Notes: generated from the letters alone by a model not told the origin. 64,000 nt of DNA from Proteiniborus sp. MB09-C3 (GCF_030263895.1 NZ_CP127161.1:2232001-2296000); one strand, 5' to 3'; numbered from the stretch's first letter, positions 9,649 to 17,848 are shown. Program-made: numbers and translations.

Positions 9649-10731
9649 ATGAAGGGCAAAGAAAGAAGAATGTTCCCAGGTGGCAATACATCGAGAGGTT
9701 TCTTTTCTTATTACAACCATATAATAAACAAAAAGGATGCAAATAAAATCATAATATTAAAAGGGGGACCAGGCACAGGAAAATCTTCTATGATGCGAAA
9801 GATTGGGATGTACATGCAAGAAAAGGGATATGATGTTGAATACCATCATTGCTCCTCTGATAGAGAATCTATTGATAGTATTATGATACCTAAGTTAAAG
9901 GTCGCAGTAGTAGATGGTACGGCACCACATGTTATAGATCCTAAATACCCAGGTGCTGTTGACATGATAATAAATCTGGGAGAATACTGGGATTCAAAAG
10001 CTTTAGAAGAAAATAGAGAAGAAATAATTAAAGTAATAGATAGAAATAGCAAATTCTATAAAAGTGCATATAAATATCTTGAAGCAGCAAGAGCTATTCA
10101 AGAGGATACAATATGGAAAATGGAAGAAGTAATGGATTTTGGCAAGCTTAATGTATTAGGAGATAATTTGATAAAAGAGATATTTAATAAATTGCCGATC
10201 TCAGAGAATATGGGAAGAGAGAGACACTTATTTGGTAGTGCATATACGCCAACTGGATGGGCAGAGCATACAGATACGCTGCTTAAAGACATGGAAAAAA
10301 CCTATTACATAAAGGGCGAAATAGGTACAGGAAAAACAACAATGATGAAAAAAATATACTTACAAGCAGTCCAAAGAGGATTAGATGTAGAAGTATTCCA
10401 TACACCATTGATACCAGAAAAGATAGAGACTATTATAATCAAAGATTTAAGTATAGGATTATCTATAATGGATGCAGCTAAAGATAATAACTATAAGGTA
10501 ATAGACCTATATGAATATATTGATAAAGAAATATATAATATTTATGAGGATAGTATAAAAGAAAGCAAAGAAATATATGAAAAACTAATTTCTGTTGCAA
10601 TAGATAAACTGGCAGGTGCCAAGAAAAACCATGACTTAATGGAGGCTCAATATATTCCAAATATGAGCTATGACGAAATAAACAAAATTAGAAATAAGAT
10701 AATTGAAATAATTTTGAGGTTTGAAAATTAA
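9649..10731 (+). CDS. Tandem P-loop ATPase/nucleotide-kinase-like protein, function unknown
   Basis: A 360-residue protein with two P-loop halves. Walker A boxes are GGPGTGKS at 39-46 and GEIGTGKT at 223-230. Each is followed by a short module with a similar rhythm: a basic helix, then DVEYHHC in the first half and DVEVFHT in the second, then I-E/S-I-II-K. This suggests an internal duplication. It resembles an uncharacterised ATP-binding family found in spore-forming Firmicutes. No transmembrane segment or known effector domain is visible. AGGAGGGA precedes the ATG with good spacing. The gene is flanked by htpG (divergent) and its own terminator, so it is monocistronic. Substrate and role cannot be told from sequence. 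Confidence 0.75.
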   Translation: MKGKERRMFPGGNTSRGFFSYYNHIINKKDANKIIILKGGPGTGKSSMMRKIGMYMQEKGYDVEYHHCSSDRESIDSIMIPKLKVAVVDGTAPHVIDPKYPGAVDMIINLGEYWDSKALEENREEIIKVIDRNSKFYKSAYKYLEAARAIQEDTIWKMEEVMDFGKLNVLGDNLIKEIFNKLPISENMGRERHLFGSAYTPTGWAEHTDTLLKDMEKTYYIKGEIGTGKTTMMKKIYLQAVQRGLDVEVFHTPLIPEKIETIIIKDLSIGLSIMDAAKDNNYKVIDLYEYIDKEIYNIYEDSIKESKEIYEKLISVAIDKLAGAKKNHDLMEAQYIPNMSYDEINKIRNKIIEIILRFEN

Positions 10732-10736
10732 TATAA

Positions 10737-10758
10737 GGCCAAGACCAAAATCTTGGCC
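10737..10758 (+). terminator. Rho-independent terminator of the tandem P-loop gene
   Basis: Stem GGCCAAGA / TCTTGGCC (10737-10744 and 10751-10758) with a six-base loop. It starts five bases after the stop codon and is followed by AT-rich sequence. Confidence 0.65.
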
Positions 10759-10849
10759 CTATATTAATTATTGGGAGGATAAAATAGCCATAGATGTTTT
10801 GATAATAGAGTGAAAAATTATTAGAGTTTATTATTTAGAAATTTTGAAG

Positions 10850-10889
10850 AATAATTATTGTTTACAAAATAGTTATTATTTGTTATCAT
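10850..10889 (+). promoter_or_regulatory. Promoter with a dyad over its -35 box
   Basis: TTTACA (10861-10866), 17-base spacer, and TATCAT (10884-10889) preceded by TGT form an extended -10 promoter. An imperfect inverted repeat (arms 10850-10859 and 10868-10877, nine of ten pairs) straddles the -35 box like an operator. It would drive the 29-codon ORF at 10923 and, by readthrough, rsgA. Confidence 0.45.
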
Positions 10890-10922
10890 ATATAATATAA
10901 ATGTTGGAAGGAGTGATGTGTT

Positions 10923-11012
10923 ATGAAAAATAGAAGATATAAATTTTACTTAAATGAATCTAATAATTTCATGATGTCCACTCCTAAGTGTAGGTTAAGC
11001 TATTTGTACTGA
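10923..11012 (+). CDS. Small 29-residue peptide ORF upstream of rsgA
   Basis: ATG start with an excellent AAGGAGTGAT ribosome binding site nine bases upstream, 29 sense codons and TGA at 11010-11012. The peptide is basic (MKNRRYKF start) and ends CRLSYLY. It has no signal sequence and no resemblance I recognise. Its position between a promoter (10861-10889) and a hairpin (11054-11087), with rsgA at 11125, is that of a leader peptide or a tiny independent gene. Coding status rests only on the ribosome binding site and the context. Confidence 0.4.
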   Translation: MKNRRYKFYLNESNNFMMSTPKCRLSYLY

Positions 11013-11053
11013 TTGCGTATATGATTCAATCTTATATTTCTTTTGTCACTAAT

Positions 11054-11087
11054 CCTAGGGGTGGTCTGTCTAAAAACTACTACTAGG
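11054..11087 (+). promoter_or_regulatory. Attenuator-like hairpin between small ORF and rsgA
   Basis: A 12-bp stem (11054-11065 with 11076-11087; one mismatch, two G-U pairs) with a ten-base loop, followed by GTATTTTTA. It lies 42 bases after the small ORF stop and 37 bases before the rsgA TTG. It could be a leaky terminator of the small gene or an attenuator for rsgA. Confidence 0.45.
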
Positions 11088-11124
11088 GTATTTTTATGCC
11101 CTGAAATAATGGGAGGATTAATAA

Positions 11125-12183
11125 TTGACAAAAAAATTTAACTTATATGATTTAGGTTGGAATGAGAGCTTTGAACAAGAAATAGAACAGTACAGTGATT
11201 CTTACAGCATTGGAAGAGTAGCAGTGGAATATAGAAATCTGTATAAAGTATATACTGAGGAAGGGGAAGTGTTAGCCTCGGTATCAGGAAAGATGATTGG
11301 TTCTGCAGCTGGAAGAGAGGATTATCCCGCTGTGGGAGATTGGGTGATACTAGATAAAATAAAGGATCAGGATGATAGAACTATTATTCGTGGAATATTG
11401 GAAAGAAAAAGCAAGTTTTCCAGGAAAATTGCAGGCAACTCATTTGAAGAACAGATTATAGCTGCAAATATAGATATAGCATTTCTATGTATGTCACTTA
11501 ACAATAATTTCAATTTGAGAAGACTAGAAAGATATATTACCATGGCATGGGATAGCGGTTCTAGACCAGTTGTACTTCTCACAAAATCAGATTTATGTGA
11601 TGGGATAGACGAAAAACTTGAACAGATATCAGATATTTTATTTGGAATAGATGTTCATTGCATAAGCTGTGTTAACAAATCAGGAATTACAGAGATTAGA
11701 AGTTATATGGAGAAAGGTATAACAGTTGCTTTTATTGGGTCATCTGGAGTAGGAAAATCAACTATTATCAATGAGCTAATAGGAGAGATTAGACAGTTTA
11801 CTCAGGAGGTAAGCAGTATAGGGGAAAAAGGAAGACATACTACTACTAATAGAGAGCTTATATTACTTCCTGAGGGAGGAGTAGTGATAGATACTCCTGG
11901 AATGAGAGAGCTGCATGTATTAGATGTTAGTGATAGTATAGATACTGCATTTAAAGACATAGAAGAACTTTCTTTAAGATGTAAGTTTTCAGATTGCACA
12001 CATTCATCAGAACCAAAATGTGCTGTAAAAGAAGCCATTAAAAATGGTACTTTGAGTAAAAAAAGATATGAAAGCTATGTAAAATTAAAAAAGGAAGCTG
12101 AGTATATGGATAGAAAGCTCAATAGAAAAGCAGAACTGCAGCACAGAAAATCAAGTAAGAAGCCATCTAAGGTTTCAAGGTAA
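11125..12183 (+). CDS. rsgA: Ribosome small subunit-dependent GTPase RsgA (YloQ/YjeQ)
   Basis: Circularly permuted GTPase that checks late 30S subunit assembly. Order in the 352 residues: N-terminal OB-like domain, permuted GTPase with G4 TKSD (about 153-156) before G1 GSSGVGKST (205-213), switch and G3 DTPGMREL, then a C-terminal zinc knuckle CxxxxCxHxxxxxC (about 286-299), and a basic tail. The TTG start at 11125 has GGGAGG eight bases upstream and no better ATG in frame. Firmicutes usually carry rsgA next to prkC/prpC and rpe; here it stands alone behind a small ORF and a hairpin. Terminator follows at 12200. Confidence 0.95.
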   Translation: MTKKFNLYDLGWNESFEQEIEQYSDSYSIGRVAVEYRNLYKVYTEEGEVLASVSGKMIGSAAGREDYPAVGDWVILDKIKDQDDRTIIRGILERKSKFSRKIAGNSFEEQIIAANIDIAFLCMSLNNNFNLRRLERYITMAWDSGSRPVVLLTKSDLCDGIDEKLEQISDILFGIDVHCISCVNKSGITEIRSYMEKGITVAFIGSSGVGKSTIINELIGEIRQFTQEVSSIGEKGRHTTTNRELILLPEGGVVIDTPGMRELHVLDVSDSIDTAFKDIEELSLRCKFSDCTHSSEPKCAVKEAIKNGTLSKKRYESYVKLKKEAEYMDRKLNRKAELQHRKSSKKPSKVSR

Positions 12184-12199
12184 AAAATATATTGATAAT

Positions 12200-12236
12200 A
12201 AAAGCTATTTCCTATTGGCATAGGGAAGTAGCTTTT
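12200..12236 (+). terminator. Rho-independent terminator of rsgA
   Basis: Arms 12200-12214 and 12221-12236 pair (AAAAGCTA...TAGCTTTT) with one bulge and are followed by C and a T-rich run. Typical intrinsic terminator 17 bases after the stop. Confidence 0.8.
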
Positions 12237-12314
12237 CTTTACTTTTGCACTATGATTTGATAATATCAATATTTAAGTAGAGATATATCTAGTTAATAGG
12301 AAGGATGAAAAGTC

Positions 12315-12581
12315 ATGTTTCATCTAAAGAAAATAAGCTATTTAAATAAAAATCATGAGCTATTTAACATGTACACATTTAATACTGCTCTAATGAAATC
12401 CTTTAGCCAAATAGTTTTTGATTCTCCTATAATAATGGCTTATCTAGGTGCAACCATATATGACTTAAATAAATTACCAATGGAAAAAATAGATTATACT
12501 GAAATAGAATCAGTTAAATTTTTTAAGTCATTCTTAAATTGTCCCGAAGGTTTTTTTGAAACATCTTTAGATGAGATATGA
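12315..12581 (+). CDS. Hypothetical 88-residue protein
   Basis: Small ORF with a good AAGGATGA ribosome binding site nine bases before the ATG. The sequence has an aromatic/hydrophobic middle (SQIVFDSPIIMAYLGATIYDL) that is too polar at its edges to be a confident membrane segment, and an acidic end. I do not recognise a family. It sits alone between the rsgA terminator and the glnS promoter, in the same direction. Codon use and AT content look like its neighbours. Confidence 0.5.
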   Translation: MFHLKKISYLNKNHELFNMYTFNTALMKSFSQIVFDSPIIMAYLGATIYDLNKLPMEKIDYTEIESVKFFKSFLNCPEGFFETSLDEI

Positions 12582-12598
12582 CTATGCTATATAAAATA

Positions 12599-12627
12599 TT
12601 GCATAAAACTAATAAAACAGTTAAAAT
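12599..12627 (+). promoter_or_regulatory. Promoter of glnS
   Basis: TTGCAT (12599-12604), 17-base spacer, TAAAAT (12622-12627), about 100 bases before the glnS start. Good vegetative sigma-A fit. No T-box leader hallmarks were seen in the short leader. Confidence 0.6.
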
Positions 12628-12729
12628 AGTATATCATAATATGAAAGTCAATAGAAATGGAAAAAATCTTATAACTATGCTATATTATAAGTTAACAATA
12701 GAGCAGAAGAAAGGAAAGGTTGTGTTGCA

Positions 12730-14388
12730 ATGAATGACAAACCAGTATCATCAAACTTTATTAGAAATATTGTAATAAGTGATTTAGAATCAGGAAAGCA
12801 TAAGGAAATAATCACAAGGTTTCCACCAGAGCCTAATGGATATTTACATATTGGTCATGCCAAATCAATTACATTAAACTTTGAATTAGCTGATGAATTT
12901 AATGGTAGAACCAATCTTCGCTTTGACGATACCAATCCGACTAAAGAAGAGGTAGAATATGTGGAATCCATAATGGAAGATGTGAGATGGCTTGGCTTTC
13001 AATGGGAAGAATTACATTTTGCCTCAGATTATTTTGATGAAATGTATAAAAGAGCTATAATTTTAATTAAAAAAGGTAAGGCATATGTATGTGATTTATG
13101 TGTAGATGAAATTAGAGAATATAGAGGAACGCTTACGGAACCGGGAAAAGAAAGTCCTTATAGAAATAGAACCATAGAAGAAAATCTAGACCTTTTTGAA
13201 CGCATGAGAAAAGGTGAATTTAAAGATGGAGAGAAGGTACTAAGAGCTAAAATAGATATGGCTTCTCCTAACATCAACATGAGGGATCCTGTCATCTATA
13301 GAATATCTCATACTTCACACCATAATACAGGAGATAAATGGTGTATATATCCTATGTATTCATTTGCTCATCCTTTAGAGGACGCCATAGAAGGCATAAC
13401 TCATTCCATATGTACCTTGGAGTTTGAAGACCAAAGGCCATTATATGATTGGTTTGTAAGAGAGTGTGAGATGGAGAGCCAACCACAACAAATAGAGTTT
13501 GCTAGGTTAAACTTGACCAATACAGTAATGAGCAAGAGAAAATTAAAGCAGCTAGTTGATGAAAATATTGTTGATGGCTGGGATGATCCTCGAATGCCTA
13601 CTATATCTGGATTGAGAAGAAAGGGATATACTCCAGAGTCTATCAGAAATTTTTGTAGGGCAATAGGCGTATCTAAAAGTAATAGCTTAGTAGATGAGCA
13701 GATGCTAGAGCATTTTGTAAGAGAAGACCTAAAGCTTAAGGTACCTAGGGTGATGGCTGTAATAAAACCGCTTAAGGTTGTTATAACTAACTATCCTGAG
13801 AGTCAAATTGAATGGCTTAATGCAGAAAACAACTCAGAAAATCCAGAACTAGGAGAAAGAAAGATTCCTTTTTCAAGAGAAATATATATTGAACAGGATG
13901 ACTTTATGGAAAATCCTCCCAAGAAATATTTTAGGCTTTTCCCAGGTAATGAGGTTAGACTAAAGAATGCTTATTTCATTAAATGTAATGAAGTGATAAA
14001 AGACGAGGAAGGGAATGTAGTAGAATTAAGATGTACCTATGACCCTGAAACCAAGAGTGGTACTGGTTTTACCGGAAGAAAAGTAAAGGGCACGATCCAT
14101 TGGGTAGAAGCAGGCAATGCAATACCTGCTGAAGTGAGACTTTATGAGCCGCTAATACTTGACGATGAGCAAGAAGAGGGAGAAACATTCTTAAATAATA
14201 TAAATCCAAACTCTTTAGAGATTTTAGAAGGATTTGTAGAGCCAAATATGAAAGATGCTAAACCTCAAGATAAATTCCAGTTTTTCAGACATGGATATTT
14301 TAATGTTGATACAAAGCATACTACGGAAGAAAAAATAGTTTTTAACAGAATAGTATCATTAAAAAGCTCGTTTAAAATAGAAAACTAA
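12730..14388 (+). CDS. glnS: Glutaminyl-tRNA synthetase
   Basis: Class Ia aminoacyl-tRNA synthetase charging tRNA-Gln with glutamine. The 552 residues contain [15 protein letters not shown] with the HIGH motif at 40-43, the GlnRS-type insert, [14 protein letters not shown], and the KMSKS equivalent VMSKRK at about 266-271. The C-terminal beta-barrel anticodon-binding domain is complete (NVDTK near the end). Length matches bacterial GlnRS. GAAAGGAAAGG lies before the ATG. The gene is single, with its own promoter and terminator. Many Firmicutes lack GlnRS and use GluRS plus GatCAB, so this gene may have been acquired laterally; that is inference. Confidence 0.96.
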   Translation: MNDKPVSSNFIRNIVISDLESGKHKEIITRFPPEPNGYLHIGHAKSITLNFELADEFNGRTNLRFDDTNPTKEEVEYVESIMEDVRWLGFQWEELHFASDYFDEMYKRAIILIKKGKAYVCDLCVDEIREYRGTLTEPGKESPYRNRTIEENLDLFERMRKGEFKDGEKVLRAKIDMASPNINMRDPVIYRISHTSHHNTGDKWCIYPMYSFAHPLEDAIEGITHSICTLEFEDQRPLYDWFVRECEMESQPQQIEFARLNLTNTVMSKRKLKQLVDENIVDGWDDPRMPTISGLRRKGYTPESIRNFCRAIGVSKSNSLVDEQMLEHFVREDLKLKVPRVMAVIKPLKVVITNYPESQIEWLNAENNSENPELGERKIPFSREIYIEQDDFMENPPKKYFRLFPGNEVRLKNAYFIKCNEVIKDEEGNVVELRCTYDPETKSGTGFTGRKVKGTIHWVEAGNAIPAEVRLYEPLILDDEQEEGETFLNNINPNSLEILEGFVEPNMKDAKPQDKFQFFRHGYFNVDTKHTTEEKIVFNRIVSLKSSFKIEN

Positions 14389-14395
14389 TAATAAT

Positions 14396-14437
14396 AAAAA
14401 AGGAAATGGTGAACTGTAAATGACCATTTCTTTTTTT
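14396..14437 (+). terminator. Rho-independent terminator of glnS
   Basis: Arms 14396-14410 and 14423-14437 (GGAAATGGT / ACCATTTC core) with flanking A and T runs. Starts eight bases after the glnS stop. Confidence 0.85.
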
Positions 14438-14457
14438 ATTATATTTGAGTATAATTT

Positions 14458-14486
14458 TTGAAACATAAAAATATAAGTGATATAAT
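14458..14486 (+). promoter_or_regulatory. Promoter of galE
   Basis: TTGAAA (14458-14463), exactly 17 bases, TATAAT (14481-14486). Strong sigma-A promoter 43 bases before the galE start. Confidence 0.75.
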
Positions 14487-14529
14487 GTAAAGGAAAGATT
14501 TAGAAGTTTATAAGATGGAGGGAAATAAT

Positions 14530-15519
14530 ATGGCAGTATTAGTTTGTGGTGGGGCAGGATATATAGGCTCTCATTGTGTATATGATTTGATTGAAAAAGG
14601 AGAGAAGGTTATAGTAGTAGATAATCTTCAAACAGGACATATAGATTCAGTACATAAAGAAGCTATCTTTTATCATGGAGATACTAGGAATATTGATTTT
14701 TTGAACAGTGTATTTTTAAGACATGATATAGAAGCAGTAATTCATTTTGCTGCTAATTCCTTAGTTGGTGAGAGTATGACTGAACCACTAAAATACTTTG
14801 ATAATAATGTTTATGGGATGGAAATTTTATTAAAAGCAATGGCTTCAAATGGTGTAAATAAAATAGTATTTTCCTCTTCAGCTGCTGTTTATGGAGAACC
14901 TAAATCTATTCCTATTAAAGAATCTGATTTGACTGAACCTACCAATCCTTATGGTGAGACTAAATTAGCTATGGAAAAGATGATGAAATGGGTAGATACA
15001 GCTCATGGAATAAAATATGTATCCCTAAGATATTTTAATGTGGCTGGAGCTCATCCAAATGGACTCATTGGAGAAGACCATAATCCTGAAACACATCTAA
15101 TCCCATTAGTTTTACAGGTGCCACTTAATAAAAGAGAAAAAATCTACGTTTATGGCAATGACTATAGCACAAAGGATGGTACATGTATAAGAGATTATAT
15201 TCATGTCATGGACTTAATAAATGCACACCTACTGGCTTTAAAATATTTGAGAGAAGGTAATGAAAGCGATATCTTTAATCTTGGCAATGGTTTAGGCTTT
15301 ACAGTAAATGAAATAGTTGAAGCTGCTGAGAAAGTTATAGGAAATCCTATTGCTAAGGAAACTACAGGAAGGAGATTAGGAGATCCGGCTATTTTAGTTG
15401 CTTCTTCTGAAAAAGCCAAAAATATTCTTGGCTGGGTACCTCAATATACAGAGATAAAAGATATAATTTCATCAGCATGGGAATTTCATAGAAATCACGT
15501 AAATGGATATGAGAAATAG
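14530..15519 (+). CDS. galE: UDP-glucose 4-epimerase
   Basis: Short-chain dehydrogenase-fold enzyme interconverting UDP-glucose and UDP-galactose with bound NAD. Seen: Rossmann motif GGAGYIG (7-13), SSSAAVYG with the catalytic Ser (about 116-123), and catalytic Tyr-x3-Lys in NPYGETK (Tyr141, Lys145). The rest of the family follows to 329 residues. I place the start at 14530 because TGGAGGG at 14516-14522 fits that ATG; an in-frame ATG at 14515 overlaps the binding site. No other Leloir gene is nearby, so the role may be UDP-sugar supply for surface polymers. The next gene, a membrane protein, follows after about 45 bases. Confidence 0.94.
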   Translation: MAVLVCGGAGYIGSHCVYDLIEKGEKVIVVDNLQTGHIDSVHKEAIFYHGDTRNIDFLNSVFLRHDIEAVIHFAANSLVGESMTEPLKYFDNNVYGMEILLKAMASNGVNKIVFSSSAAVYGEPKSIPIKESDLTEPTNPYGETKLAMEKMMKWVDTAHGIKYVSLRYFNVAGAHPNGLIGEDHNPETHLIPLVLQVPLNKREKIYVYGNDYSTKDGTCIRDYIHVMDLINAHLLALKYLREGNESDIFNLGNGLGFTVNEIVEAAEKVIGNPIAKETTGRRLGDPAILVASSEKAKNILGWVPQYTEIKDIISSAWEFHRNHVNGYEK

Positions 15520-15562
15520 TTATTAAGTGAGTTATTGGCACTAAATTAGAAAGTGGGATAAA

Positions 15563-15985
15563 GTGATGAAAAAATTATATGGTTTTCAGTCAACTCTTCT
15601 TTGTACAGTCGGTATAGGAGCACTATTTGGAGGCATGATGGCCATTATTGATCCCTATGGAACTCTGTATGGTGCGCCAATTGAAATATTAAAAAGAGGG
15701 CCTTTTACGAATTTTCTAATCCCTGGCTTGTTCTTATTTTTTGTTATTGGTATAGGGCATTTAGTTGCATTTATATTTGTCAGAAATAAATTAAAGTACC
15801 ATGTTTATATTAGTGGTGGCCTAGGCTGTATACTAATGGCTTGGATAGCGATTCAATGCTATGTTTTGCAATCAATTCAATATTTACACATAATTTTCTT
15901 TCTCATAGGTCTAATTGAAAGTTTAATAGCTTTGTCTATGCTTATAAAATTAAGGTTATTTCCTTTTTCAAAAAGTTCTATGTGA
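15563..15985 (+). CDS. Small multi-pass membrane protein, unknown
   Basis: 140 residues with about four hydrophobic segments (near 10-27, 49-70, 78-101, 105-127) and short polar loops. A DPYG stretch and a KRGPF loop lie outside the membrane segments. I do not recognise the family. The start is ambiguous between GTG 15563 and the adjacent ATG 15566; the ribosome binding site (AGTGGGA) is mediocre. It follows galE by 43 bases without a terminator, so it is probably on the same transcript. A strong palindromic terminator follows. Confidence 0.65.
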   Translation: MMKKLYGFQSTLLCTVGIGALFGGMMAIIDPYGTLYGAPIEILKRGPFTNFLIPGLFLFFVIGIGHLVAFIFVRNKLKYHVYISGGLGCILMAWIAIQCYVLQSIQYLHIIFFLIGLIESLIALSMLIKLRLFPFSKSSM

Positions 15986-16009
15986 GATAATAGTGTATAA
16001 GTGGCTTGT

Positions 16010-16035
16010 AAAGATTACTTCATGAAGTAATCTTT
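16010..16035 (+). terminator. Rho-independent terminator after the membrane protein
   Basis: Perfect 12-bp palindrome (16010-16021 with 16024-16035) followed by ATTATTTT. Confidence 0.8.
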
Positions 16036-16039
16036 ATTA

Positions 16040-16366
16040 TTTTGCCATAATATCATAACTAATCTTATCATAAATGATAATAATTAAATAATAATTTTAT
16101 CATCAAAATATAGGAGCTAATATAATAAATAAAAAACAAAAATTCACTTTAAATTATCTAGTTCTGATATAAAGTTTGAAAATAAGCTTAATAAGTACAT
16201 AAGATGTATTAATCACTGACTATTTGTAGCTCATCACTTAAATATTTGGGAAGTAATCTGAATTATTAAAAGAAAATGGAGTGAATATAAAATGAAGATA
16301 AATATTAATAAATTGGTGTCTGAGTGAATAATATGTCAATATAGCCATTTAATTATTGGAGGTATA
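16040..16366. other. Gene-poor AT-rich gap with a possible 11-codon ORF
   Basis: No normal gene is visible. A Fur-like half match (TGATAATAATTA at 16075-16086, next to TTATCAT/ATGATAA) is present but weak. A tiny ORF at 16292-16327 (MKININKLVSE) has a good GGAGTG site eight bases upstream. It could be a peptide, or the start of a gene that has otherwise been lost. Confidence 0.35.
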
Positions 16367-16369
16367 TTG

Positions 16370-17182
16370 ATGGGATACTATATTAGAGTAGAACCAAATG
16401 TAAAAGTTTATGTAGAGGATCTTAATCAGGAGGGTAACAAGACCATTGTATTTTTACACGGATGGCCTGGAAGTCATAAATTATTTGAATATCAGTTTAA
16501 TGAACTTCCTAAGAGTGGATACAGATGCATTGGAATAGATCAGAGAGGCTTTGGCCAGTCAGATAAACCATGGAGAGGCTATGATTACAATAGATTAGCT
16601 GATGATGTAAGATGTGTAGTTGAGGCACTCAAGCTACATGATTTTATACTAGCAGGTCATTCAACAGGAGGAGCAATTTCTATTAGATATATGTCTAGAC
16701 ATAATGGATTTGGCGTATCTAAACTTGCTCTCTTTGCAGCGGCAGCTCCTAGTCTTATTAAACGTCCTGATTTTCCATATGGCTTAGATAAAGAAGTTGT
16801 AATCAAAATTATTGAAGGAACATATTCAGATCGTCCTAAAATGTTGAGAGACTTTGGTGATATATTTTTCTTTCAGTATATAACTGAACCATTTTCTTAT
16901 TGGTTTTTGCAATTGGGTTTACAAGCTGCAGGATGGTCAACTGCTGCTATTGCAAATACTTGGTTACGTGAAGAACTATTTTATGATTTAAAAACAATAA
17001 ATGTTCCAACATTGATTATCCATGGTATTCATGACAAGGTTGTTCCGTTTCAATTAGGTGAAGTACAAAATCAATATATTAAAAATTCTAAACTCTTACC
17101 ATTTCAATATAGCGGTCACGGAGCCTTCTATGACCAACGAGAAAAATTTAATAAAGAACTGATGAATTTTATTGATGAATAA
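16370..17182 (+). CDS. Alpha/beta hydrolase (haloperoxidase/esterase-like)
   Basis: Single-domain cytosolic alpha/beta hydrolase of 270 residues. The order is diagnostic: oxyanion strand FLHGWPGS (about 29-36), a DQRGFGQSDKP loop, nucleophile elbow GHSTGG (Ser98), acid GIHDKVVP (Asp222) and histidine SGHGAFYD (His250). This resembles non-haem chloroperoxidase/esterase relatives, but substrate cannot be inferred. The ATG at 16370 is chosen over an adjacent TTG at 16367 because TTGGAGG at 16356-16362 then has seven-base spacing. Monocistronic, with a strong terminator at 17289. No signal peptide. Confidence 0.88.
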   Translation: MGYYIRVEPNVKVYVEDLNQEGNKTIVFLHGWPGSHKLFEYQFNELPKSGYRCIGIDQRGFGQSDKPWRGYDYNRLADDVRCVVEALKLHDFILAGHSTGGAISIRYMSRHNGFGVSKLALFAAAAPSLIKRPDFPYGLDKEVVIKIIEGTYSDRPKMLRDFGDIFFFQYITEPFSYWFLQLGLQAAGWSTAAIANTWLREELFYDLKTINVPTLIIHGIHDKVVPFQLGEVQNQYIKNSKLLPFQYSGHGAFYDQREKFNKELMNFIDE

Positions 17183-17288
17183 AATTATTGAGAGATGCAA
17201 TTTGCCAAGGATATAAAAAACAATAAATCATAAAACATCGTATTATTCAGAAGTGAATTTTATGATATACATTGTTATTAAATCCATT

Positions 17289-17320
17289 AAAAAGTTACAG
17301 AGCTGACTCTGTAACTTTTT
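17289..17320. terminator. Bidirectional terminator
   Basis: Perfect 14-bp stem (17289-17302 with 17307-17320) and CTGA loop, with A and T runs at its ends. It serves the plus-strand hydrolase and the minus-strand Spo0E-like gene that ends at 17344. Confidence 0.88.
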
Positions 17321-17343
17321 AATTACTAATATGCAAATAAAAA

Positions 17344-17514
17344 TTACAATTTGTTTCTAATAAATTCATTATATTTAGTAATAGCAGCATTAAGAATTTG
17401 ACTTGCAGCTATTACATCAGGATCCTGCAGATTACTTCCTTTTTCTTCGATTAATTTCATTAAGTTTTCTCTAAGCTTTTCAATGTCGTTTAACAAATCA
17501 TTTAACTCAGTTAT
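17344..17514 (-). CDS. Spo0E-like aspartyl-phosphate phosphatase, apparent ATA start
   Basis: 56-residue helical-hairpin protein of the Spo0E type. Members of the family dephosphorylate Spo0A~P and delay sporulation. Two amphipathic helices (LNDLLNDIEKLRENLMKLIEEKG and the region ending AITKYNEF) are joined by a short DPDVIAAS turn. The signature SQELD is here SQILN, so the usual Asp is Asn. The only codon correctly placed after the strong AAAGGAGG (17523-17530, eight-base gap) is ATA at 17512-17514. An in-frame stop lies immediately before it, and the next candidate TTG is far too distant. Either AUA initiation or a mutated start is implied. It is too short to be caught by usual ORF thresholds. 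Confidence 0.7.
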   Translation of the reverse strand: MTELNDLLNDIEKLRENLMKLIEEKGSNLQDPDVIAASQILNAAITKYNEFIRNKL

Positions 17515-17591
17515 TTAGATAACCTCCTTTATATAATAGGCTATCTAAATAGTAGATAATTTATACACTAAAATTAGAATTCATGATGAAT

Positions 17592-17623
17592 AAACAAATC
17601 GGGGTAGAAACCCCGATTTGTTT
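17592..17623 (-). terminator. Terminator of the small hydrophobic peptide gene
   Basis: Perfect 13-bp stem (17592-17604 with 17611-17623, GGGG/CCCC core, six-base loop), starting one base past the peptide stop on the minus strand. Confidence 0.8.
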
Positions 17624-17624
17624 G

Positions 17625-17729
17625 TTAATTCCAAAAACCACAGTTGCAGAATATTAATACTAGTATTAAAAAGAAGAATAGTAGTGAAGCGTCAAGACCA
17701 CCCCAACCACATTGTTGTTTTTCTACCAT
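17625..17729 (-). CDS. Small hydrophobic YjcZ-like peptide
   Basis: 34 residues: a polar head (MVEKQQCGWGG) then one hydrophobic segment (SLLFFFLILVLIF) and a CNCGFWN tail. This is the architecture of the YjcZ-type small sporulation/coat peptides: Gly/Cys-rich head followed by a single membrane-like stretch. GGGAGG stands ten bases before the ATG. The gene has its own terminator, and a candidate sigma-K-like promoter is noted at 17790-17816. Family assignment is by architecture only, so moderate. Confidence 0.6.
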   Translation of the reverse strand: MVEKQQCGWGGLDASLLFFFLILVLIFCNCGFWN

Positions 17730-17789
17730 AACAATACTACCTCCCATTTCTTTTAACTTAATTAATGATAGGATTTCCTGGTTGTAATA

Positions 17790-17816
17790 TATAATATGAA
17801 ATTTTTATCAGAGTGT
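17790..17816 (-). promoter_or_regulatory. Possible sigma-K-type promoter (tentative)
   Basis: On the minus strand, AC, 16 bases, then CATATTATA fits the mother-cell sigma-K pattern (AC then CATAnnnTA). It lies about 60 bases upstream of the small hydrophobic peptide. The consensus is short, so chance matches are likely in AT-rich DNA. Confidence 0.3.
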
Positions 17817-17848
17817 TAATGTTCTTCTATGAACAATATAAAATTACT

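Noticed and set aside
12628-12729. T-box leader for glnS
   Set aside because: The leader is short and has no T-box sequence or specifier stem.
16071-16100. Fur box
   Set aside because: TGATAATAATTA matches only one half well, and the next gene is about 280 bases away with its own ribosome binding site; likely an AT-rich coincidence.
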